From Acinetobacter calcoaceticus (GTDB taxonomy: Bacteria > Pseudomonadota > Gammaproteobacteria > Pseudomonadales > Moraxellaceae), in NCBI RefSeq assembly GCF_004345325.1, contig NZ_SLVJ01000007.1:62001-126000 (forward strand): a DNA stretch of 64,000 nucleotides. Reading direction: 5' to 3'. Positions within the stretch are counted from its first letter, which is position 1. The number at the start of each line of letters is the position of its first letter. The notes under the pieces are model-generated. The model saw only the letters and a list, made by a program, of their open reading frames with translations, was not told the origin of the DNA and did not search any database. Both the position numbers and the translations under genes were made by a program. Positions 38,575 to 48,123 of the stretch are shown in pieces.

Positions 38575-38610
38575 TGCTTTATGTCACCTGTGATCAGGTG
38601 GCGTAAAGCA
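38575..38610 (+). promoter_or_regulatory. Long hairpin between ahcY and metF
   Basis: TGCTTTATGTCACCTG pairs with CAGGTGGCGTAAAGCA over 16 bp (wobble and one mismatch allowed) around a TGAT tetraloop. No T-run follows, so a plain terminator is unlikely; an mRNA processing or stability element, or a regulator of metF, is more likely. A weaker stem (CGACTCGGT / ACCAAGTCG) lies just before it. Confidence 0.6.
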
Positions 38611-38661
38611 CTGTGACTGTTGCATGAATAAAAACAACATCCATGAGCCAAGGATTCCAAC

Positions 38662-39504
38662 ATGAGCAAACGTGTTCCGATTTCATTTGAATTTTTTCCA
38701 ACTAAAACAGATGCCGGCGCTGAAAAACTGCGTGTAGTGCATCAAGAATTACTCCCTTTAGCACCAGAATTTTTCTCCATTACCTACGGAGCTGGCGGTT
38801 CAACCCGTGAACGCACCCTAGCTGCGATTAATGATTTTAATGGCCAAGGCGTACCTGTTGCACCACATCTGTCATGTATTGGTGATAACAAAGGGCGTAT
38901 CGCCGAACTATTAGATTTGTATAAAGATCTAGGCATTAATCGTGTGGTTGCATTGCGTGGTGACTTACCATCCGGTCAAGTTGGCCTCGGTGAACTGCCC
39001 TATGCCCAAGATTTGGTCCGTTTTATCCGTGAGCATTCGGGTGACCATTTTCAAATCGAAGTCGCGGCCTATCCTGAAATGCATCCCCAAGCGGACAGTT
39101 TCGATGCCGATATCCATCGTTTCGTGGAAAAAGTCCAAGCGGGTGCCAATGCTGGCCTTACCCAGTTCTTCTTTAATCCAGATGCATACTTTTACTTTGT
39201 AGACCGTATTCAAAAGGCTGGAATTGATATTCCAATTGCCCCTGGGATTATGCCATTGACCAATGCCAGCAACCTGATCCGCTTTGCGGATGGTACCGGA
39301 GCTGAGATACCACGTTGGATTCGCAAGCAATTACAAGCCTATGGTGATGACAGCCAAAGTATTAAAGCCTTTGGTCATGAAGTGGTGTTGAATCTATGCG
39401 AACGCCTACTGGCCGGTGGCGCGCCAGGATTGCATTTCTATACCATGAACCAAACCGATCCAACCCGTCAATTGGTCCTCGATCTTGGCCTAGCTAAAGC
39501 CTAA
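38662..39504 (+). CDS. metF: Methylenetetrahydrofolate reductase
   Basis: FAD enzyme that makes 5-methyltetrahydrofolate for methionine synthesis. 280 residues, TIM barrel: SFEFFPTKTDAGAEKL, ITYGAGGSTRERT, VALRGDLPSG and FFNPDAYFYFVDR are diagnostic. The conserved catalytic Glu is the one in SFEFFP. 145 bp after ahcY on the same strand with the hairpin between them. Confidence 0.97.
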   Translation: MSKRVPISFEFFPTKTDAGAEKLRVVHQELLPLAPEFFSITYGAGGSTRERTLAAINDFNGQGVPVAPHLSCIGDNKGRIAELLDLYKDLGINRVVALRGDLPSGQVGLGELPYAQDLVRFIREHSGDHFQIEVAAYPEMHPQADSFDADIHRFVEKVQAGANAGLTQFFFNPDAYFYFVDRIQKAGIDIPIAPGIMPLTNASNLIRFADGTGAEIPRWIRKQLQAYGDDSQSIKAFGHEVVLNLCERLLAGGAPGLHFYTMNQTDPTRQLVLDLGLAKA

Positions 39505-39567
39505 CCGTGTCTTAATTGTTTGATTTAATATATGATCTCCCCTTTTTTCTTGACCTGAGTTGTTGTT

Positions 39568-40290
39568 ATGCCGCGTTTTTTTATTGAAGCCGATTTATCG
39601 CTCTCCCAGCAGCTTGAATTAACTGAGCCGGTTTTTCATCACTGGGTCAAGGTTCTCCGTTCTCAGATCGGAGACAGCGCCATCTTGTTCAATGGACAAG
39701 GTGGTGAATATCATGCCACTTTGGTTGAAATTAACAAAAAATCTGCAAAAGTCAGTATCGACCACTTCAATCCAGACAATCGCACCCCCGCCTTTCACAG
39801 TTTATTGGGTCAGGTCATGAGTAAGGGTGATCGGATGGATTATGCCATTCAAAAAGCCACCGAACTGGGGGTCAGCCAAATTCAACTGTTGACCTCAGAA
39901 CGTTGTGAAATGCGCTTAAAATACGATCGCGATCAGAAAAAAATAGACCACTGGCAAGCCATCGCCGTTGCAGCCTGTGAACAATGTGGTATGAATAGAG
40001 TTCCCGAAGTCCTCACCCCGCTGTCCCTGAGTGATTGGTTGGCCAGCGAACTTCCTGCATCCAAATTGGTCTTGGCACCCAATACTGAAGCGGTGGATGT
40101 ATTGGATGGCATCGGCACTGAGATTGCACTACTCATCGGACCAGAAGGTGGATTAAGTGAATCCGAGATCCAAAGCGCCAATGCAGTCGGCTTTCAAAAC
40201 TGGTGTATCGGCGAACGAATCCTGCGTACTGAAACTGCGCCTATCGTCGCACTTTCAATTTTGATACACAACTCACTCAACAAAAAATAG
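39568..40290 (+). CDS. rsmE: 16S rRNA m3U1498 methyltransferase
   Basis: SPOUT-class RNA methyltransferase, 240 residues. N-terminal PUA-like domain (about 1-70: HHWVKVLRSQIGD, LFNGQGGEYHA), then the knotted domain with KGDRMDYAIQKATELGV, LLIGPEGGLSESEI (SAM loop) and ERILRTETAPIVAL. Starts 63 bp after metF with its own TTGTT leader; likely its own promoter. Confidence 0.96.
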   Translation: MPRFFIEADLSLSQQLELTEPVFHHWVKVLRSQIGDSAILFNGQGGEYHATLVEINKKSAKVSIDHFNPDNRTPAFHSLLGQVMSKGDRMDYAIQKATELGVSQIQLLTSERCEMRLKYDRDQKKIDHWQAIAVAACEQCGMNRVPEVLTPLSLSDWLASELPASKLVLAPNTEAVDVLDGIGTEIALLIGPEGGLSESEIQSANAVGFQNWCIGERILRTETAPIVALSILIHNSLNKK

Positions 40291-40341
40291 GATTTTGCGG
40301 TACATATCAAAAAAATTTGCAATTCCAGAAAAATCAAAGTA

Positions 40342-40359
40342 ATTTACCCATCGGTAAAT
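40342..40359. promoter_or_regulatory. 18-bp perfect dyad upstream of the GGDEF-EAL gene
   Basis: ATTTACCCATCGGTAAAT: arms ATTTACC / GGTAAAT with a 4-bp centre, about 75 bp before the start codon. Could be an operator or a small hairpin; no T-run follows. Confidence 0.5.
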
Positions 40360-40433
40360 CATAGTTTTTACTCTATTAAACTGCGTTATCCAAAAAATAT
40401 TCCAGTATCTTCATAGGGATAGGCAAAATAAAC

Positions 40434-43301
40434 ATGATGGACGTTCAGGAAGATGCGCTCAACCATCATGTGAATGCGACGCAGATAAAACGTGCCGCAC
40501 GTCACATGCAAATATTCCTTATCTGGGTATTATGTGCATGCGCCTATGATATTGTGGTCTATCACTTAAGTTTTAATGCGTTTTCTGTTTATCTCTCTAG
40601 CACAGTGATCGCCATGATGGCGGTGATTGTGGTGGGTTGGGTCATCACCCAACGTATGCTGTCCTCTCAGCATATGACTGCACTCAATTTAGACCTCTGG
40701 TGCCAGGCACTGAGTCTGACCATCGGTATCGGTCTGGGTCTCGGTTCTTTTGTGATTTATTCCTTTTTACCGGATGAAAATCAAAACTTTGGTCATCTGC
40801 AATTGATGACCTTGTCGATCTTGCCGATCAGTATTATCTACATCATTGCCTTTACTTATCTATCGCAACGACTACGCTATTTTTTATTGATTTTTATTCC
40901 TTCTTCATTGCCATTTTTTCTAGCAGAATTTCTGTTCCCGAACCAAATTCCTCGAATCTACAATGTGGTCATCAATGTTTGGTTAATGATTATCTTTATG
41001 GCTGCGATCCTGTCATTCAGAAATCATCGACGTATTATTAATCTTGATATTGAAAAAAATAGATTACTACAACAGCACCATTTGCAATCACAGCATACCG
41101 ATGCCCTACAGTCCAAACTCAAACAACAAATCCAACAGTCCCAATCTATTCAAGACCAATTACAACAACAAAATGAATTACTTGAGCAGAAAATCAAACA
41201 ACGAGGTTTTGAAATCAACCAAATCAATGATCGCCTAGAATACCATCAAGCCAATTTATCTTTTGCCCACGAAACTGCTGGCATCAGTTCATGGTTATGG
41301 AATATTGAAAAACGCATGGTTGAATTGTCGACCATCAAACATGATTTGGACTTTGAATACTTTAATAATCAACGCCCTCAGATTGAATTTATTATCCACC
41401 CTGATGATCTCAATCAATATCGTCAATTATTAAGACGACACTTACGTGGCCATAGCCATCGTTTCGAAGCCAATTATCGGGTGAAAAAACAGGGCGAGTG
41501 GTATTGGATTCAAGATATCGGCAAGGTGGTTTCAAGGCATCCCGTTACCCGTAAGCCACTGCGAATGGTCGGGATCTTTAGAGACATTCAAAACGAGAAA
41601 CGAAATCAAGAGCAACTTAAACTTGCCGCCAATGTATTTGACCAAGTCGCAGAAGGCGTATTTGTCTTGGATCAACACTTATGTTATGTCGACGTCAATC
41701 CTTATTATGAAACTTTGATCGGTTTTAGCCGTGAGCAATTGATGGGCAAGCATTTGTTTGACATCACCATGAATGATCGTACCGAAGTTCAACAACTGCA
41801 TAGCCTTATCTCACAGCAATTGATGCTGACTGGCGAATTTGAGTCTGAAATCCAAGAAGAATATATTACTGGGAAAAATCTGAGTCTGTGGATGCATATT
41901 AACGCCATTACTGATGATCAAAACAACATCATCAACTATGTTGGCATTACCACAGACCTCACCGATCGAAAAATACAAGAACAACGCCTGACCTATCTCG
42001 AAAATCATGATCTTAATACGGATCTCCCCAACCGTTTTTATTATCATTTGAAGCTTCATCATTATATCAACAGCAGTTCGGGCTTAACCCATTTTGCCGT
42101 GATCCGCCTGAACATCGATCGCTTCCGTTTGTTTAATGAGTTTTTAAACAACCATGCTGGTGATGAATTACTCAAATTGATCGCGCAGCGATTGCGTAAC
42201 TGTAGCCCCGATGCGCAATTGATTGCCTATCTGAACAACGATGATTTTGCAATCATTTACAATCTGTCCAATCGGAAAGTCTCCATACACCAACAAGCGC
42301 AAATTATCTTAAATGCCTTCCAGCAGCCATTTTTGATCCAAGATCAAGAGCACCTGATTTCGATCTCAATGGGAATCGTGCTTTACCCTGAACATGGTCG
42401 ACAAGTGGATAGCCTGATGAGTCATGTAGAAATGGCTTTATTGGATGCAAAACGCCTCGGTGGCAATACCATTCGCATGTATAACAACGAAACCACACCG
42501 TTGCTAGATGACAGCATTGCCTTAAAACGTGACTTACAGTTCGCCATCAAAAAACAGCAACTCACCGTGTATTACCAGCCGCAGATGTGCAGTAAAACCT
42601 ATGCAATTTTAGGATTTGAAGCTTTGGTGCGTTGGCAACATCCGCAACGTGGTCTGATTTCGCCAGAAATGTTTATCCCCTTGGCCGAAGAAAGCAGCCT
42701 GATTTCAGAGATTGGTCAATTCGTCATTTTTCAAAGCTGTAAGCAAATCCAAATTTGGCGTGAGTTGGGTTTTGGTCAGATTAATGTCTCAGTCAATATT
42801 GTTGCGCAACAAATTCATCGGGGGCAATTGTTGATCGACCTTGATACCGCCATGTCGATGTATCAAGTCACAGGCCCGCAGATTGCACTCGAACTCACAG
42901 AGTCATCCTTATTGGATCATACTGATCATGTAATTGAATTACTTAAACAAATTAAGCAAAGACAGATCTCGATCTCGCTAGATGACTTTGGTACTGGCTA
43001 TTCTTCACTGGCGTATTTGAGTCAATATCCAATTGACACCTTAAAAATCGACAAGCTCTTTGTCTCGAAAATTGGCAATGTGCGTGATGGGGCAATTGTC
43101 GATGCCATTATTGCCATGGCCAAAGCCATGGGCATGAATGTGATCGCTGAAGGGGTTGAAACACGTGCTCAGCTCGAGTATCTGATCAAACATGAATGTA
43201 ATGTATTACAAGGTTTTTATTTTTCCAAACCCCTCACTGCACTTGAAAGTACCGATTACTTGAATCAGTATAGGTCTGCTCTTTCATCTTCAGACGATTG
43301 A
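40434..43301 (+). CDS. Membrane PAS-GGDEF-EAL protein (probable c-di-GMP phosphodiesterase)
   Basis: 955 residues. Six N-terminal membrane helices (about 25-205), a long Gln-rich coiled coil (about 205-265), two PAS/PAC regions (about 275-390 and 395-520), a GGDEF domain (about 530-685) and an EAL domain (about 695-940). The cyclase site reads NNDDF in place of GGDEF, so synthesis of c-di-GMP is not expected. The EAL domain keeps GFEALVRWQHP, TESSL, LDDFGTGYSSL, KIDKLF and AEGVE, all the metal and catalytic residues. So a membrane phosphodiesterase, possibly GTP-tuned through the dead GGDEF. ATG at 40434 or 40437. Confidence 0.92.
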   Translation: MMDVQEDALNHHVNATQIKRAARHMQIFLIWVLCACAYDIVVYHLSFNAFSVYLSSTVIAMMAVIVVGWVITQRMLSSQHMTALNLDLWCQALSLTIGIGLGLGSFVIYSFLPDENQNFGHLQLMTLSILPISIIYIIAFTYLSQRLRYFLLIFIPSSLPFFLAEFLFPNQIPRIYNVVINVWLMIIFMAAILSFRNHRRIINLDIEKNRLLQQHHLQSQHTDALQSKLKQQIQQSQSIQDQLQQQNELLEQKIKQRGFEINQINDRLEYHQANLSFAHETAGISSWLWNIEKRMVELSTIKHDLDFEYFNNQRPQIEFIIHPDDLNQYRQLLRRHLRGHSHRFEANYRVKKQGEWYWIQDIGKVVSRHPVTRKPLRMVGIFRDIQNEKRNQEQLKLAANVFDQVAEGVFVLDQHLCYVDVNPYYETLIGFSREQLMGKHLFDITMNDRTEVQQLHSLISQQLMLTGEFESEIQEEYITGKNLSLWMHINAITDDQNNIINYVGITTDLTDRKIQEQRLTYLENHDLNTDLPNRFYYHLKLHHYINSSSGLTHFAVIRLNIDRFRLFNEFLNNHAGDELLKLIAQRLRNCSPDAQLIAYLNNDDFAIIYNLSNRKVSIHQQAQIILNAFQQPFLIQDQEHLISISMGIVLYPEHGRQVDSLMSHVEMALLDAKRLGGNTIRMYNNETTPLLDDSIALKRDLQFAIKKQQLTVYYQPQMCSKTYAILGFEALVRWQHPQRGLISPEMFIPLAEESSLISEIGQFVIFQSCKQIQIWRELGFGQINVSVNIVAQQIHRGQLLIDLDTAMSMYQVTGPQIALELTESSLLDHTDHVIELLKQIKQRQISISLDDFGTGYSSLAYLSQYPIDTLKIDKLFVSKIGNVRDGAIVDAIIAMAKAMGMNVIAEGVETRAQLEYLIKHECNVLQGFYFSKPLTALESTDYLNQYRSALSSSDD

Positions 43302-43427
43302 TGCAGTTAACCTAGATGAGCTTGAATGCAGTTTTACACTGACAGACTTGCTCAACTAGTGATATATTCGAGCAAATTTAGCTAAAACCACCAGCTTCGC
43401 TGGCCCACTGTAACAAACGAGATTCAA

Positions 43428-45698
43428 ATGGACGATCAATCATTAAAGCAGCAAGCTTTGTACTACCATGAGTTTCCTACCCCAGGAAAAATCAGCGTTA
43501 CACCAAGTAAGCAACTGGTCAATCAGCATGATTTAGCACTGGCCTATTCGCCAGGCGTTGCTGCACCTTGCTTAGAAATTGAAAAGGATCCTTCAAAGGC
43601 TGCGCTATATACTGCACGTGGCAATTTGGTTGCTGTGATCACCAATGGTACAGCGGTATTGGGCTTAGGCAACATTGGGCCATTGGCGTCTAAACCAGTT
43701 ATGGAAGGTAAAGGCGTCCTGTTTAAAAAATTCGCGGGTGTCGATGTTTTCGACATCGAAATTGCGGAAAATGATCCAGACAAGATTGTGGATATTGTCG
43801 CGGCACTTGAACCGACTTTTGGCGGGATCAACCTCGAAGATATCAAAGCCCCTGAATGCTTCTATATCGAACGTAAATTACGTGAACGTATGAATATTCC
43901 GGTATTCCATGACGATCAACATGGGACCTCAATCATCGTTGGTGCTGCATTGCTCAACGCTTTGCAAATCAATGGTAAGAAAATTGAAGACATCAAAATC
44001 GTAGCTTCAGGTGCTGGTGCTGCTGCATTGTCTTGCTTGGATTTACTTTGCGCGATTGGTGTCAACAAAGACAACATTATCGTTGCCGATTCACGCGGTC
44101 TATTGACCACCAAACGTGAAGGCCTAGACGAGTCGAAAAAGCGCTATGTTCAAGACATTAGCGCCACCATGTTGCATGAAGTGATGCCTGGTGCGGATAT
44201 GTTCTTGGGTCTTTCTGCTGCTGGCATTTTGACCAAAGACATGGTCAAAGGTATGGCTGCTGATCCGATTATCTTTGCACTTGCTAATCCAAATCCAGAA
44301 ATCCTCCCTGAGCATGCACATGAAGTACGCCCAGATGTGATTATGGCAACAGGTCGTTCGGACTATCCAAACCAAGTAAACAACGCCTTATGTTTCCCGT
44401 ATATCTTCCGTGGTGCTTTAGACGTTGGTGCAACCACCATCAATGAAGAAATGAAAATTGCCTGTGTGCATGCGATTGCACGTATGGCACATATTGAAGC
44501 CGATGCTGCCACCTATGGTGAAAAATCAGCTTCATTTGGTCGTGACTACATCATTCCACGTCCACTCGATCAACGTTTGATTCTTGAAATTGCACCTGCA
44601 GTCGCATTGGCAGCCATGGAATCTGGCGTCGCAACTCGTCCAATCGAGGATTTCTCAGCTTATCGTCAACGTTTGTCTGAGTTTGTTTATAACTCAGCGT
44701 TTATGATGAAGCCGATTTTTGCTCAAGCCAAATCTGCACCTAAACGCATTGCCTATGCTGAAGGTGAAGACCAACGCGTACTTCGTGCGGTACAAATTGC
44801 AGTAGATGAAGGTCTGGCCTTCCCGATTTTGGTCGGTCGTACTGCGGTAATCGAAGCCAACATTAAAAAGTTGGGTCTACGTTTACAACATGGCGAAAAT
44901 ATCGAAATCGTTGATCAAGAAAACAATCCGTATTACGAAACATTCTGGAATGACTATCTCCAAATCATGCAACGTAAAGGCGTTACAGTTGAATATGCAC
45001 AACGTGAATCACGTCGTCGTTCAACCTTGATTGCATCAATGTTGGTGAAATTTGGTCATGCGGACGGCATGCTCTGCGGTACTTACTCAAGCTACGACAT
45101 CCACTTGGACTTCGTTCGTAACATCATTGGTTTAAAAGAAGGTATGAATAACTTCTTTACCTTGAATGCCTTGATGCTACAAGACCGTAACTTGTTTATC
45201 GCAGATACCTATGTCAACACCAACCCGACTGCTGAGCAGTTGGCTGAGATGACCATCTTGGCTGCTGAAGAAGTACGTCGCTTCGGGATGACACCGCGTA
45301 TTGCCCTATTGTCACATTCTAGTTTTGGTTCAGATCAAGTGGATGCCAGCGCGCAAAAAATGCGTAAGGTTTATGAAATCTTATCTGAGATTGCACCTGA
45401 ACTTGAAGTTGAAGGTGAAATGCATGGTGATGCAGCATTGGACGAAAATATCCGTCATTTTGCATTCCCGAATTCACGTTTCAAAGGTTCAGCAAACTTG
45501 TTGATTATGCCAAATCTAGATGCGGCAAATATTTCATTCAACTTGTTAAAAGCCACTTCAGGCAACAACGTGACCATCGGACCGATCTTGTTAGGTGCAG
45601 CGAAACCTGTGCATATCTTGACGCCAACGGCAACCACACGTCGTTTGATCAACATGACAGCATTGACTGTGGCTGAAATCCAACAAGCACAAGCATAA
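43428..45698 (+). CDS. maeB: NADP-dependent malic enzyme with phosphotransacetylase-like domain
   Basis: Converts malate to pyruvate, CO2 and NADPH, supplying reductant and a gluconeogenic outlet. 756 residues: malic enzyme part (about 1-420) with [51 protein letters not shown] and [13 protein letters not shown]-terminal part (about 425-756) is a phosphate acetyltransferase-like domain that in MaeB proteins is regulatory and senses acetyl-CoA. Length is the family norm. Confidence 0.96.
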   Translation: MDDQSLKQQALYYHEFPTPGKISVTPSKQLVNQHDLALAYSPGVAAPCLEIEKDPSKAALYTARGNLVAVITNGTAVLGLGNIGPLASKPVMEGKGVLFKKFAGVDVFDIEIAENDPDKIVDIVAALEPTFGGINLEDIKAPECFYIERKLRERMNIPVFHDDQHGTSIIVGAALLNALQINGKKIEDIKIVASGAGAAALSCLDLLCAIGVNKDNIIVADSRGLLTTKREGLDESKKRYVQDISATMLHEVMPGADMFLGLSAAGILTKDMVKGMAADPIIFALANPNPEILPEHAHEVRPDVIMATGRSDYPNQVNNALCFPYIFRGALDVGATTINEEMKIACVHAIARMAHIEADAATYGEKSASFGRDYIIPRPLDQRLILEIAPAVALAAMESGVATRPIEDFSAYRQRLSEFVYNSAFMMKPIFAQAKSAPKRIAYAEGEDQRVLRAVQIAVDEGLAFPILVGRTAVIEANIKKLGLRLQHGENIEIVDQENNPYYETFWNDYLQIMQRKGVTVEYAQRESRRRSTLIASMLVKFGHADGMLCGTYSSYDIHLDFVRNIIGLKEGMNNFFTLNALMLQDRNLFIADTYVNTNPTAEQLAEMTILAAEEVRRFGMTPRIALLSHSSFGSDQVDASAQKMRKVYEILSEIAPELEVEGEMHGDAALDENIRHFAFPNSRFKGSANLLIMPNLDAANISFNLLKATSGNNVTIGPILLGAAKPVHILTPTATTRRLINMTALTVAEIQQAQA

Positions 45699-45727
45699 GC
45701 CCCACACTCGGGCTTTTGTGACTTGAG

Positions 45728-45774
45728 AAAACCTCTATTCTGTAGCATGATGGCTTGAAGAATAGAGGTTTTTT
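45728..45774 (+). terminator. maeB terminator whose 3' arm contains the cca ribosome site
   Basis: 14-bp perfect stem AAAACCTCTATTCT / AGAATAGAGGTTTT (45728-45741 and 45759-45772) with a 17-nt loop and T6. The AGAGG of the 3' arm is also the Shine-Dalgarno of cca, whose ATG (45776) directly follows the T-run. Confidence 0.9.
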
Positions 45775-45775
45775 C

Positions 45776-47014
45776 ATGCAAGTTTATTTAGTAGGTGGTG
45801 CGGTTCGAGATCATTTGCTCGGGCATCCCTATCACGAAAAAGATTATGTGGTTGTAGGCGCAACGCCAGAACAACTGATTGCTCAAGGTTATCAACCGGT
45901 TGGGAAGGACTTTCCTGTCTTTCTGCATCCCAAAACCAAAGAAGAATATGCCTTAGCCCGTACAGAGCGCAAGTCTGGTCAGGGCTATCATGGATTTGAG
46001 TTTTACACTGATCTCGATGTCAGTTTAGAACAAGATTTGATCCGTCGTGATTTAACCATCAATGCCATGGCCATGGATGAACAGGGTCAGGTCTATGACC
46101 CTTATCACGGCCAACAAGACCTTGCCAATAAAATACTGCGCCACGTCTCAGATGCCTTTGTAGAAGATCCACTGCGGGTACTGCGTATCGCACGTTTCGC
46201 TGCACGTTATGCCCAGTATGGTTTTAGCGTCGCTGATGAAACCCTAGCACTGATGCGACAACTGGCACATTCGGGTGAATTAAATGCGCTCACCCCCGAA
46301 CGGGTCTGGAAAGAAACTTCACGAGCGTTGATGGAATCACATGCAGAGGTCTATTTTGAAGTGCTGCGGCAATGTGATGCACTCAAGGTTCTGTTCCCTG
46401 AGGTCGATGCCCTATTTGGTGTCCCACAACGTCCTGAATATCATCCCGAAGTAGACTGCGGCATTCACACCATGATGTCGCTACAGCAAGCCTGTCGCGC
46501 CAACTATAGTTTAGATGTGCGTTTTGCGGTATTGCTGCATGATCTGGGCAAAGCACTTACCCCAGCAGATGAACTACCCCGCCATGTACAACATGAAGAA
46601 CGTGGTATTGCACCGGTGACTGAAGTTTGTGATCGTCTGAAAGTGCCGACCCAAACCAAGCAATTGGCCTTGGCGGTGTGTAAAGAGCATCTGAAAAGTC
46701 ACCAAGCCTTTCAATTAAAGGCCGGTACAGTCTGGCGTTTATTGCAACGTCTGGATGTGCTGCGTCGTCCTGAACGTGTAGAGGCGTTTATACAAGCCTG
46801 TGAATGTGATGCACGTGGTCGTCTGGGCCTAGAGCATCGAGACTATCCGCAGGCAGAATATCTCATGAATGCCATGCAAACCGTCAGAGAAATCAAAGCA
46901 CACAGTCTACCGCAGCATGTACAAGGTGCAGAGATCGGTGAAATGTTGATTACCAAGCGTATTGAGGCGATTGCGGCCTTACGTGCAGAGCAACGTTATG
47001 CGCAATTTGTTTAA
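45776..47014 (+). CDS. cca: tRNA nucleotidyltransferase (CCA-adding)
   Basis: Adds or repairs the 3' CCA of tRNA. 412 residues from the ATG at 45776 (MQVYLVGGAVRD), the classical start; a TTG at 45755 lies within the terminator stem and is unlikely. Motifs: GGAVRDHLLG, KDYVVVG (catalytic Asp pair region), RRDLTINAMAMD, RVLRIARFAARY, and the C-terminal HD domain (VRFAVLLHDLGKA) as in E. coli-type bifunctional enzymes. Shine-Dalgarno is buried in the maeB terminator. Confidence 0.96.
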   Translation: MQVYLVGGAVRDHLLGHPYHEKDYVVVGATPEQLIAQGYQPVGKDFPVFLHPKTKEEYALARTERKSGQGYHGFEFYTDLDVSLEQDLIRRDLTINAMAMDEQGQVYDPYHGQQDLANKILRHVSDAFVEDPLRVLRIARFAARYAQYGFSVADETLALMRQLAHSGELNALTPERVWKETSRALMESHAEVYFEVLRQCDALKVLFPEVDALFGVPQRPEYHPEVDCGIHTMMSLQQACRANYSLDVRFAVLLHDLGKALTPADELPRHVQHEERGIAPVTEVCDRLKVPTQTKQLALAVCKEHLKSHQAFQLKAGTVWRLLQRLDVLRRPERVEAFIQACECDARGRLGLEHRDYPQAEYLMNAMQTVREIKAHSLPQHVQGAEIGEMLITKRIEAIAALRAEQRYAQFV

Positions 47015-47032
47015 CCACGTTTAAGAAACAGC

Positions 47033-47080
47033 AAAAAACCACCACGCGTATAGCGAACAACCTCAACGCATGGTGGTTTT
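47033..47080. terminator. Bidirectional terminator between cca and epmA
   Basis: 15-bp stem AAAACCACCACGCGT / ACGCATGGTGGTTTT with one wobble pair and a 16-nt loop, between convergent genes. A-rich on one side and T-rich on the other. Confidence 0.85.
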
Positions 47081-47091
47081 CTGATCTGCTG

Positions 47092-48123
47092 CTATGAATG
47101 TTCAGCAGGGAATGTAATCACTTGAGCCAATTGCATTTTCTGTTGGATCACCATCAATAAACGATCAATCCCCAGTGCAATCCCACTGCATTCGCTCATA
47201 TGTGGCAACGCCGCCAGTAAATAATGATCGATGGGCATCGCAATCATACCCCGTTGCAGGCGTTCAGCATTATCCGCTTCAAAGCGCTGTTGTAACACCT
47301 CAGCATCGATTAACTCATCATAGGCATTGGCCAACTCCAAGCCTTCGATATACAGTTCAAAACGCGCAGCAACCCATTCCCCATCCTCATCTTGTTTCAC
47401 TTTGGCGAGGGAGGCCATTTCAGGTGGGAAATCCGTTAAAAACACTGGCGTATCAAAACCGAGACTCGGTTCAACCAAATGCGAAAATAACAGGTCGATA
47501 TAGGCCAGACGATCATCACCCAAATCAATATTTAAACCGACTCGACGAGCACTGTTTTTCAACTCAGCCAAACTTGCTTGTAGTGGATTGAGTTCAACCC
47601 GTTGTATAAAGGCCTGTTTATAACTCAAGATCATTGGTCGAACTTCGCCAAAGCGTTCAGCCAAGACCAGATTGAGGAGATCCGTCACTTCATGCATCAA
47701 GCCTTTAAGGCTCAAATGCGGGCGGTACCATTCCAACATGGTGAATTCGCTATTGTGCTTACGGCCATGTTCATCATCACGGAACACTTTGCAGATCTGA
47801 TAAATCGGCCCACTGCCACTGGCCAATAAACGCTTCATTGGAAACTCAGGTGAGGTCTGCAAATAATGCGCCTGAGCACGACCAGAAATGTGGCGTTGTA
47901 CCGCAACTGAGGCCAGATGCACATCGGTGACCGCGGCTTGCGACAAGATCGGGGTTTCCACTTCAAGTACATCACGCTCGGCAAAAAAACCACGCAGTTG
48001 ACTATAGAGTTTGGCACGGGCTTTGAGCGCAGCAAGACTACAGGTCGGCTGGAAACTCAGCGCATTTGGCGAAGGGTTCGGGTCAGAAGTCAGATTAGAA
48101 TTCAAATCAGATGCTTGGCTCAT
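47092..48123 (-). CDS. epmA: EF-P--(R)-beta-lysine ligase
   Basis: Class II lysyl-tRNA-synthetase-like enzyme without anticodon domain that attaches beta-lysine to elongation factor P. 343 residues from the ATG at 48123. Motif 2 FRDDEHGRKHNSEFTMLEWYR and motif 3 GIALGIDRLLMV are intact; ETPILSQAAVTDVHL is typical of EpmA/PoxA. The ATG overlaps the pdxB stop (ATGA), so it is coupled to pdxB. Its partners epmB and efp are not in the window. The N-terminal 30 residues are Asn/Ser/Pro rich. Confidence 0.95.
   Translation of the reverse strand: MSQASDLNSNLTSDPNPSPNALSFQPTCSLAALKARAKLYSQLRGFFAERDVLEVETPILSQAAVTDVHLASVAVQRHISGRAQAHYLQTSPEFPMKRLLASGSGPIYQICKVFRDDEHGRKHNSEFTMLEWYRPHLSLKGLMHEVTDLLNLVLAERFGEVRPMILSYKQAFIQRVELNPLQASLAELKNSARRVGLNIDLGDDRLAYIDLLFSHLVEPSLGFDTPVFLTDFPPEMASLAKVKQDEDGEWVAARFELYIEGLELANAYDELIDAEVLQQRFEADNAERLQRGMIAMPIDHYLLAALPHMSECSGIALGIDRLLMVIQQKMQLAQVITFPAEHS

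Noticed and set aside
38965..39330. 121-residue minus-strand frame
   Set aside because: Antisense shadow of metF.
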